This document shows positions 7,126 to 12,071 of a DNA stretch of 12,071 bases, in pieces. Below the pieces are notes generated by a model. The model made no database searches, was not told the DNA's origin, and worked only from the letters and a program-made list of their open reading frames with translations. Made by a program: the position numbers and the translations under genes. Positions within the stretch are counted from its first letter, which is position 1; each line of letters starts with the position of its first letter. This DNA is from Erysipelotrichaceae bacterium UBA6182 (GTDB lineage Bacteria > Bacillota_I > Bacilli_A > Erysipelotrichales > Erysipelotrichaceae): NCBI GenBank assembly GCA_002422065.1, contig DITO01000239.1, positions 1,503 through 13,573 on the forward strand. The letters are read 5' to 3'.

Positions 7126-7133
7126 GCGCTTTT
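7114..7133. terminator. Bidirectional terminator between MFS gene and glmS
   Basis: The perfect stem AAAAGCGC/GCGCTTTT (7114-7121 with 7126-7133) has loop GTGA, which includes the MFS stop codon. On the minus strand it follows the glmS stop and runs into TTTTCTTTTTG; on the plus strand the T tract is TTTTCC. It therefore works best for glmS but serves both converging genes. Confidence 0.85.
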
Positions 7134-7134
7134 C

Positions 7135-8961
7135 CTATTCAACAGTAACTGACTTCGCTAAGTTTCTTGGCTTATCCACATCACATCCACGAAGGACTGA
7201 AGTGTAATAAGCAAACAACTGAGTAATAATAATAGCCACAAATGGCATAACCCAATCTTCTAGATTAGGAAGATTAAGAACTTCATCATACACATCACTA
7301 GAAAGTGGTGTGTTTTCCTTCTTTATCACAAGGACTTTAGCTTTACGAGCTTTAACTTCTTTAATATTTGAAATTGTTTTCTCTACAACACTATCTTGCG
7401 TTGCGATTGCAATCACAGGAACATCATCCGTAATTAGAGATATTGTACCGTGTTTAAGTTCACCTGCAGGATATGCTTCAGAATGAATATATGAGATTTC
7501 TTTAAGTTTCAATGAACTCTCTAGTGCAACATGGAAATCAACTCCACGTCCAATAAAGAATAAACTACGTGCATTCATAAATAATGATGCATGATGTTGA
7601 ACTTCATCTTTTTTATCAATCATTGGTTGAATATGATTAGAGACATCAAGAAGTGTTTTCACATGATTCTTAACTTCATCAACTGTCAATGTTTCTTTGT
7701 ATTGAGCAGCATAGAGTGATAAAGCAGCTAGAAGTGCTGATTGTACAAAATAAGCTTTAGTACTTGCGACAGCAATCTCTAAACCTGCATGAGTCATAAG
7801 TACAATATCAGCTTCACGAGCAATGGAAGAACCAACCACATTCACAATAGCCATAGTTTTAATACCACGTTGTTTTGCTAAGCGAAGGGCAGCTAATGAA
7901 TCAGCAGTCTCTCCTGATTGAGAAATGATAAGTACTAAATCATTAGGATTAAGTAGAGGATCACCATATCTAAACTCAGAAGCAACATTCACATCCACAC
8001 TAATTCTAGCAAACTTCTCAAAGTAGTATTTACCTAGCATACCAGCATGCATAGCTGTTCCACAGGCAATGACATGAATCTTAGTAACATTATTGAAGAA
8101 TGTTTGAGGAATCTTTTCTACAGTGAAGTCAAAGAGACCTTCATTAAGTCTTGGATTAAGTGTTTTTAAGAATGCTTTTGGTTGTTCATGAATTTCCTTC
8201 AACATAAAATGTGGGAAACCTTCTTTTTCTGCTGTTTGTTCATCCCAGTCTGCGACACTAATCATCTTTTGAATGATTTCACCATCTTTGTTTAAAACCA
8301 CGACACTATCACGTTTAATAATGGCGATTTCATCATGCTCAAGTAGCATATAGTTCTTTGTGTACTTAAGTAATGCAGTCATATCTGACGCAATAAAGTT
8401 TTCATCTTCACCTAAACCAATAAGTAGCGGTGAATCATGACGAATTGCATACAAAGTATCAGGATGATCATTAAACATCATACCTAACGCATAAGAACCA
8501 CGAATCTTTTCTAATACCTTTAGAATAGCTTTAATAGGATCTTCTTTTTGAACATAGTAATAGTCTAATAATTTAGCAACAGCCTCAGTATCTGTTTCTG
8601 ATTCAAAGGAATATCCTTTACGAATCATACGCTCTTTAATCATTGCATAGTTTTCAATAATCCCATTATGAACTAATGAAATACGAGCACTACCATGAGG
8701 ATGAGAGTTAATATCACTTGGTTCACCATGAGTTGCCCAACGTGTATGCCCAATACCCACATGAATATCTCTATAGATTTCAAAATCAACTTTTTTTACC
8801 ATATCCGCAATGCGACCTTGAGTCTTCTCAGTTACAATGTGGTTGTCTTTAAATAATGAAATTCCTACTGAATCATACCCGCGATATTCTAGTTTTGATA
8901 AACCACTAATTAAAACATCACAAGCACGACGATTTCCAATATACCCAACAATTCCGCACAT
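7135..8961 (-). CDS. glmS: Glutamine--fructose-6-phosphate aminotransferase (isomerizing)
   Basis: A 608-aa GlmS that makes glucosamine-6-phosphate from fructose-6-phosphate and glutamine, the entry step to UDP-GlcNAc, peptidoglycan and teichoic acid precursors. The N-terminal class II glutaminase starts MCGIVGYIG with nucleophile Cys2; HTRWATHG (72-79), HNG (98-100) and SETDTE (121-126) are its active-site blocks. Two SIS sugar-isomerase domains follow, with SQSGETADS (347-355) and the catalytic block KEIS...ELKHG (E488, H504). The C-terminal tail contains DKPRNLAKSVTVE with K603, as in characterised GlmS. Length equals the family norm. The start has AAAGGA (8971-8976) 9 nt upstream. A glmS ribozyme precedes it, so expression should fall when GlcN6P is high. 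Confidence 0.99.
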   Translation of the reverse strand: MCGIVGYIGNRRACDVLISGLSKLEYRGYDSVGISLFKDNHIVTEKTQGRIADMVKKVDFEIYRDIHVGIGHTRWATHGEPSDINSHPHGSARISLVHNGIIENYAMIKERMIRKGYSFESETDTEAVAKLLDYYYVQKEDPIKAILKVLEKIRGSYALGMMFNDHPDTLYAIRHDSPLLIGLGEDENFIASDMTALLKYTKNYMLLEHDEIAIIKRDSVVVLNKDGEIIQKMISVADWDEQTAEKEGFPHFMLKEIHEQPKAFLKTLNPRLNEGLFDFTVEKIPQTFFNNVTKIHVIACGTAMHAGMLGKYYFEKFARISVDVNVASEFRYGDPLLNPNDLVLIISQSGETADSLAALRLAKQRGIKTMAIVNVVGSSIAREADIVLMTHAGLEIAVASTKAYFVQSALLAALSLYAAQYKETLTVDEVKNHVKTLLDVSNHIQPMIDKKDEVQHHASLFMNARSLFFIGRGVDFHVALESSLKLKEISYIHSEAYPAGELKHGTISLITDDVPVIAIATQDSVVEKTISNIKEVKARKAKVLVIKKENTPLSSDVYDEVLNLPNLEDWVMPFVAIIITQLFAYYTSVLRGCDVDKPRNLAKSVTVE

Positions 8962-8980
8962 AAAAAAATGTCCTTTCTTT

Positions 8981-9096
8981 GCATTGCCCTATGATGTTGT
9001 GGATTTGACCACGGGCTATCGAGTATGCATCCCGAAGAGGCATCCGCCGAATATCTCGATTCTCCTCTTTCCTCGTCACTTTATAAGTCTGGCGCT
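8981..9096 (-). ncRNA. glmS ribozyme/riboswitch (GlcN6P-activated)
   Basis: Read on the minus strand, the leader of glmS matches the glmS ribozyme core I know from Bacillus. The cleavage context TTAAGCGCC places the cut between A9096 and G9095. It is followed by TGACGAGG, then GAATCGAGATATTCGGCGG and ATGCCTC, the conserved double-pseudoknot core. Downstream a P4-like element, GCCCGTGG...CCAC...GGGC (GGGC ends at 8986), closes the structure just before the ribosome site. Known mechanism: GlcN6P acts as cofactor for self-cleavage, after which the mRNA is degraded. The boundaries at the 3' side are approximate. Confidence 0.95.
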
Positions 9097-9135
9097 TAAT
9101 TCAATTGTAGTTATAGTTGCTCCTTTCGTATGCTA

Positions 9136-9164
9136 ACAATATCACAATATAACGGATACATCAA
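9136..9164 (-). promoter_or_regulatory. Promoter of glmS
   Basis: On the minus strand, -35 TTGATG (9164-9159), a 17-bp spacer and -10 TATTGT (9141-9136), with TGA immediately upstream as an extended -10. The predicted start near 9129 leaves about 33 nt before the ribozyme cleavage site and places the full ribozyme in the leader. Confidence 0.65.
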
Positions 9165-9229
9165 TGTCAGTAAAACGTGTAATCATAACAAGTTTTGTAA
9201 TTAATCCCTTTTAATGGCATTAAAAGAGT

Positions 9230-9257
9230 TTTACATCTTTGCAAAATTGTGTATAAT
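9230..9257 (+). promoter_or_regulatory. Promoter of tRNA-Leu
   Basis: -35 TTTACA (9230-9235), a 16-bp spacer and a perfect -10 TATAAT (9252-9257). Transcription would start a few bases before the tRNA at 9269. It is divergent from the glmS promoter. Confidence 0.7.
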
Positions 9258-9268
9258 TTATAAGCACT

Positions 9269-9351
9269 GCACCAGTGGCGGAATTGGCAGACGCGCACGC
9301 TTGAGGGGCGTGTGGGAGACCGTATGGGTTCGAGTCCCATCTGGTGCACCA
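9269..9351 (+). tRNA. tRNA-Leu (anticodon GAG)
   Basis: An 83-nt class II tRNA. The acceptor GCACCAG (9269-9275) pairs with CTGGTGC (9341-9347), followed by discriminator A and encoded CCA (9349-9351). The anticodon stem CACGC/GCGTG encloses the loop TTGAGGG with anticodon GAG, reading CUC and CUU leucine codons. A variable arm and the TTCGAGTCC T-loop block are visible. Single-gene unit with its own promoter and terminator. Confidence 0.97.
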
Positions 9352-9366
9352 AATGACTCATTAAAG

Positions 9367-9392
9367 CTCATTTCTTAGGAAATGAGTTTTTT
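9367..9392 (+). terminator. Rho-independent terminator of tRNA-Leu
   Basis: Perfect 8-bp stem CTCATTTC/GAAATGAG (9367-9374 with 9379-9386), loop TTAG, then TTTTTT (9387-9392), starting 16 nt after the tRNA. The same stem recurs in the terminator after the CAP-domain gene. Confidence 0.92.
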
Positions 9393-9491
9393 GTTTACAC
9401 CCACAAACAGCAAAATAATCTGAAAGCAACATACGACCCATGATCTATCCTAAAACACTTTAGTGGTACGACTTAAAAGAGGTATCAATTT

Positions 9492-9514
9492 TTAATGACA
9501 AATCATGTCATTAA
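9492..9514. repeat. Inverted repeat in the gap before the CAP-domain gene
   Basis: TTAATGACA (9492-9500) and TGTCATTAA (9506-9514) form a perfect 9-bp inverted repeat with a 5-nt spacer. It has no T tract on either strand and stands about 95 bp upstream of the -10 box at 9609. The rest of 9393-9652 (260 bp) shows no gene or other structure I can support. The repeat could be a distal operator. Confidence 0.4.
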
Positions 9515-9608
9515 TCACATACTGCTTATCAATCATGTTAAGACCATGGTTTCATAGTTGTTAATTTGCATAATCAGATATTTATCATAAATAAATCGAC
9601 ATATGCGC

Positions 9609-9614
9609 TATAAT
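9609..9614 (+). promoter_or_regulatory. -10 box upstream of the CAP-domain gene
   Basis: A perfect TATAAT at 9609-9614 sits about 40 bp before the start codon. I see no convincing -35 at 16-18 bp, so the promoter assignment rests on the -10 alone. Confidence 0.45.
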
Positions 9615-9652
9615 TCTTATAGGTGTGCAATTGAACAAAATTAGGCAATAAA

Positions 9653-10291
9653 ATGATGAAGAAAACAGTATTAATCCTATTTATATCGATAACACTTGTT
9701 GGTGGTGTTTTTTTGACCAACCCATTTTTTACTACTTTTATGAATCAAAGTTTGAATAGTTTCAGAATAACCAACAATGATGATAACATTGAGCTAGTTG
9801 ATATTGATGACAAGGTTGAACCAACTCAGGATTCTGATCTCGTTCCTATAGAACAACCTCCACTACCTAAACCTGCACCAACAACAGTGTTAGTAGTAAC
9901 GAAACCAGAAGATAAAACAATTAGAGAACTTGAAGTGTTGAAACTTGTAAACATCGAGAGACAAAATGATGGTAAAGAACCATTGACGTATTTATCTAAT
10001 CTTGAAAAAGGAGCAAATATTCGTGCTTTAGAAATTAAAGAACTCTGGTCTCATACTCGACCTGATGGAACGTTATTCTATACAGCGTATGAATATATGA
10101 ACTATCGTACTATAGGAGAAAATTTGGCTGCTGGATATACAACACCTGAAGAAGTTGTTGCTGGCTGGATGAGTTCAGAGGGTCATCGAACAAATATGTT
10201 GAACGAGGATTATGAACAAATGGCCATTGCCGTCTCTGAGGATGCAGATGGAAGACTTTACTGGGTTCAAATCTTATATCGAGGAAGATAA
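9653..10291 (+). CDS. CAP/SCP-domain protein with N-terminal signal or anchor
   Basis: A 212-aa protein. Residues 1-22 form a signal peptide or uncleaved membrane anchor (MMKK, then a hydrophobic run). Residues 40-90 are an acidic, proline-containing linker (EQPPLPKPAP at 67-76). Residues about 93-211 are a CAP/SCP domain as in the YkwD family, with the cavity residues H134 (WSHTRPDG), E156 (GENLAAG), E176 and H178 (SSEGHRTNML), and a final WVQILY strand. The protein should sit outside the membrane; the biochemical role of bacterial CAP proteins is largely unsettled. Two adjacent ATGs start the frame; the ribosome site is weak (TTAGG at 9641-9645), 7 nt from the first. It is flanked by two near-identical terminators and is probably monocistronic. 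No sorting motif is present at the C terminus. Confidence 0.9.
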   Translation: MMKKTVLILFISITLVGGVFLTNPFFTTFMNQSLNSFRITNNDDNIELVDIDDKVEPTQDSDLVPIEQPPLPKPAPTTVLVVTKPEDKTIRELEVLKLVNIERQNDGKEPLTYLSNLEKGANIRALEIKELWSHTRPDGTLFYTAYEYMNYRTIGENLAAGYTTPEEVVAGWMSSEGHRTNMLNEDYEQMAIAVSEDADGRLYWVQILYRGR

Positions 10292-10318
10292 AGATTTATA
10301 AAAATTGAATAAGATATG

Positions 10319-10348
10319 TAAACTCATTTCCCAAGAAATGAGTTTTTT
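10319..10348 (+). terminator. Rho-independent terminator of the CAP-domain gene
   Basis: Perfect 10-bp stem AACTCATTTC/GAAATGAGTT (10321-10330 with 10335-10344), loop CCAA, then a T tract to 10348. It lies about 30 nt after the stop codon and has the same stem core as the tRNA-Leu terminator. Confidence 0.92.
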
Positions 10349-10426
10349 AAATCATACAGAGAATTGAAATAAAGAATGCAACATTATTAATGGGATTAAG
10401 TCATCAGAGATTACTGAATGAAAAGT

Positions 10427-10442
10427 ATGTAAGCGTACATAT
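10427..10442 (+). promoter_or_regulatory. cre-like / LacI-family operator candidate
   Basis: ATGTAAGCGTACATAT fits the catabolite-responsive element pattern WTGNAANCGNWNNCAW with one mismatch (T for C near the right end). It also contains the inverted repeat TATGTA/TACATA around AGCG. It stands about 42 bp before the hydrolase start, where CcpA or another LacI-family protein could act. No clear -10/-35 pair could be assigned nearby. Confidence 0.4.
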
Positions 10443-10483
10443 CCAAAACTATGCTACGATATATTCAATCAAGGAATGATATT

Positions 10484-11389
10484 ATGAACCTTACACATAA
10501 CTTACTACACTCAATGTTTCATATCATGTTAAGACTTACAGGGATAAAACTTCGCTTTAAGAATCTTAGTACTGTTTTAATGTACATCAAAAACGAAAAT
10601 AAGAAACCATTACCTGAGTTTGAATCATTGCCATCTCTAAAACTAAAGTCCAGAATATTAAAAACGATGGTTAATGATATGCCAGTCTATATTATTAATG
10701 ATAATACTAATCATGATACTATAATCATCTATTTTCATGGAGGAGCATTCATTAATCAACCCTTAACACAACACTTTAATCTAGTTGATATGATTGCTCA
10801 ACTTACAAACACTACAATAGTATTTCCATGTTATCCAAGATTACCACATTCAAATGAAGATTATTGCTTATCTCAACTTGAATCTTATGTTGAGCAACTA
10901 ATAATGGAAAAACCCAATCACAAGATAATCCTCATGGGAGATTCAGCAGGAGGATGGCTAGCATTATCTATAGCTACTTTCTTAAGAAATCAACTTAAGA
11001 AAACACCAAAGCATTTAATTCTCTTTTCTCCTTGGTGTGATTTGAGTATGAGACATGTTGATGAAAGACTAGAAAAGAAAGATCCTATTCTTAGTCATGA
11101 AGGATTAAAACAGATTGGAATCATGTGGATGAAGGATTCATTAGAATCGAGGAAACATGGATTTAGAATGGATAATTCATTAAAAGAACTTGGAGACATT
11201 CATGTCTATGTTGGTAGTCATGAGATATTCCTAAAACAGACACAAGCTTTAAAAGATAAAGCACAATCTGAAGAAGTTATTTTTAATCTAAAGGAAGTAA
11301 AGATGATGATTCATGACTTTATCTTATTTCCATTTAAAGAATCAAAAGAAGTTTTGAATGAAGTAGTAGAGATTATTAATCATCAATAG
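10484..11389 (+). CDS. Alpha/beta hydrolase, HSL-type esterase/lipase family
   Basis: A 301-aa serine hydrolase of the Abhydrolase_3 (hormone-sensitive lipase) type, expected to cleave short-chain esters; the true substrate is unknown. It shows the oxyanion-hole HGGAF (85-89), nucleophile elbow GDSAGG with S154, the acid region GSHEIF (probable acid E247, with H at the position where Asp is common), and catalytic His in MIHDF (H277). The frame extends upstream to an ATG at 10451, but only the ATG at 10484 has a ribosome site (AAGGA at 10471-10475, 8-nt spacing), so 10484 is chosen. There is no signal peptide; the first 20 residues are mildly hydrophobic. It is monocistronic between two terminators, with a cre-like site upstream. 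The converging membrane-protein operon shares its terminator. Confidence 0.88.
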   Translation: MNLTHNLLHSMFHIMLRLTGIKLRFKNLSTVLMYIKNENKKPLPEFESLPSLKLKSRILKTMVNDMPVYIINDNTNHDTIIIYFHGGAFINQPLTQHFNLVDMIAQLTNTTIVFPCYPRLPHSNEDYCLSQLESYVEQLIMEKPNHKIILMGDSAGGWLALSIATFLRNQLKKTPKHLILFSPWCDLSMRHVDERLEKKDPILSHEGLKQIGIMWMKDSLESRKHGFRMDNSLKELGDIHVYVGSHEIFLKQTQALKDKAQSEEVIFNLKEVKMMIHDFILFPFKESKEVLNEVVEIINHQ

Positions 11390-11396
11390 TAAAAGA

Positions 11397-11427
11397 AAAC
11401 TCACTGCTATTCATTGGCAGTGAGTTT
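11397..11427. terminator. Terminator shared by converging genes
   Basis: Perfect 11-bp stem AAACTCACTGC/GCAGTGAGTTT (11397-11407 with 11417-11427) with a 9-nt loop. The minus-strand membrane-protein gene ends inside the loop, and the minus transcript runs into TTTTCTTTTAC. On the plus strand, 8 nt after the hydrolase stop, the T run is only TTT, so termination there is likely weaker. Confidence 0.8.
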
Positions 11428-11712
11428 GTGGTTGCGTTTTTTACGTAATGAAGTGTAAATCCATAATCCAATGAGATACATTATCCCAGCAGCTCCAAAG
11501 ATCATAGCATTAACCATAAAGATAAGATCATCCCATCCATTAGTATTAGGACTAACGAATGACCAAAATGCTGAAAGTGTAGCTAGGGCAAATAAGATGT
11601 ATGCTCCCCAAATCAATTTACTTACTTTAAAGCGTGAGACGACATAAACAACAAGTGCAGTTCCTACACCAAAGACTAAAGCTAAACCAAGAACTCGAAG
11701 TAGTGTTTCCAT
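11407..11712 (-). CDS. Small three-helix membrane protein (paralogue 1)
   Basis: A 101-aa protein that I do not recognise with certainty; its size and topology recall the YesK-like family. Hydrophobic segments lie at about 5-25, 33-52 and 64-88, with a polar FVSPNTNGWDD loop between the second and third and a basic tail (SLRKKRNHK). The start has AAGGA (11720-11724) 7 nt upstream. It follows the next upstream gene by 14 nt, so they form an operon. It resembles that neighbour in helix layout, in the opening MExLL, in a RFKxS motif after helix 1 and in a basic C terminus, which suggests tandem duplication. Function unknown. Confidence 0.8.
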   Translation of the reverse strand: METLLRVLGLALVFGVGTALVVYVVSRFKVSKLIWGAYILFALATLSAFWSFVSPNTNGWDDLIFMVNAMIFGAAGIMYLIGLWIYTSLRKKRNHKLTANE

Positions 11713-11726
11713 AGTATTTTCCTTTT

Positions 11727-12002
11727 CTATTTTCTATTGAGTCGTTTTACGACAAACCAAGTTAAACCATATCCAAATAAAGATGCTGTTGAGAGAACAA
11801 CCATAATAGTGTACCCAATCCCTGCATAAACATTATCTGGATCAAACGTAAACAACATAACGAAGAAGAATAATATCACTGCACTTATAACAAAGACGCC
11901 ACTCATTAAGCTGAGTTTGAAGCGTTTGTTTAGAAGGAAATTTAGTCCAAAGAGCGATGCTCCCACAAGACCACTAACTGATAAAGGAAGTAATAATTCC
12001 AT
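11727..12002 (-). CDS. Small three-helix membrane protein (paralogue 2)
   Basis: A 91-aa protein with hydrophobic segments at about 3-23, 32-52 and 61-83, a TFDPDN loop between the second and third, and a basic end (VVKRLNRK). It resembles the downstream gene product (MExLL opening, RFKLS after helix 1). The frame is open to an ATG at 12056, but the ATG at 12002 has a strong ribosome site, GGAGGT at 12008-12013 with 5-nt spacing, and the longer version would add a polar, poorly fitting 18-residue extension. First gene of a two-gene operon. Function unknown; possibly YesK-like. Confidence 0.78.
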   Translation of the reverse strand: MELLLPLSVSGLVGASLFGLNFLLNKRFKLSLMSGVFVISAVILFFFVMLFTFDPDNVYAGIGYTIMVVLSTASLFGYGLTWFVVKRLNRK

Positions 12003-12016
12003 TGTGGACCTCCATG

Positions 12017-12055
12017 AAAGGGTAATATGTTTCCCTTTATAGACGAATTGTATCA
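12017..12055 (-). promoter_or_regulatory. Probable promoter and leader hairpin of the membrane-protein operon
   Basis: On the minus strand TACAAT (12052-12047) preceded by TGA forms an extended -10; the -35 would fall at or beyond the window edge. The leader then holds an inverted repeat AAAGGG/CCCTTT (12038-12033 with 12022-12017, 10-nt loop) that ends 3 nt before the ribosome site. The hairpin could affect translation, but 6 bp is weak evidence. Confidence 0.4.
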
Positions 12056-12071
12056 TATTTAATAATACAGT

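Noticed and set aside
8837..9136. Plus-strand open frame antisense to the glmS start and leader
   Set aside because: It lies over glmS codons and the glmS ribozyme on the other strand, has no family-like features, and its sequence is fully explained by those two elements.
9167..9361. Minus-strand open frame across tRNA-Leu
   Set aside because: It runs through the tRNA-Leu gene and its promoter and has no recognisable protein features.
1..12071. Mobile elements, CRISPR arrays, prophage or defence genes
   Set aside because: No transposase, integrase, repeat-spacer pattern or attachment-site duplication was found; both tRNA genes are intact, with no truncated tRNA copy nearby.

Overview
The window is visibly AT-rich DNA from a Firmicutes-type bacterium. 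The evidence is Gram-positive style AAGGAG-like ribosome sites, CCA-encoding tRNA genes, a glmS ribozyme upstream of glmS, a dedicated ECF transporter, and a GH13 cytoplasmic amylase close to a LacI-type regulator. TGA is used as a stop (two genes end in TGA) and Trp is TGG, so this is the standard bacterial code, not a mycoplasma code. An Erysipelotrichia-like or other low-GC Firmicutes host is my inference. I see no insertion sequence, prophage, CRISPR or plasmid gene; it reads as ordinary chromosome.

Layout. 1-185: tRNA-Thr(TGT) with promoter and terminator. 230-1687 (minus): cytoplasmic GH13 alpha-amylase. 1864-2877 (minus): LacI-family repressor with its own terminator. 2896-3024: divergent control region with three half-sites spaced exactly 10 bp apart. 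3025-7125 (plus): a tight five-gene operon of ECF S component, EcfT, two EcfA ATPases and an MFS permease. 7135-8961 (minus): glmS, converging on the MFS gene over a shared terminator, with a glmS ribozyme and promoter at 8981-9164. 9230-9392: tRNA-Leu(GAG) with promoter and terminator. 9653-10291 (plus): anchored or secreted CAP-domain protein. 10484-11389 (plus): alpha/beta hydrolase of the HSL type. 11407-12002 (minus): two tandem three-helix membrane proteins that look like paralogues.

How the genes fit together. The central unit is lacI against ECF-MFS. An ECF importer carrying its own S-T-A-A' genes (group I) is controlled by a LacI-type repressor, not by a vitamin riboswitch, which points to a sugar- or nucleoside-like ligand. 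The substrate cannot be read from the sequence. Two features of this locus deserve attention: the phased operator array, and an asymmetric ATPase pair in which the second EcfA has a badly degraded ABC signature. GlmS is housekeeping (glucosamine-6-phosphate for peptidoglycan), with the expected ribozyme feedback. Three gene starts were moved inward on ribosome-site evidence: lacI, the hydrolase and the last membrane protein.
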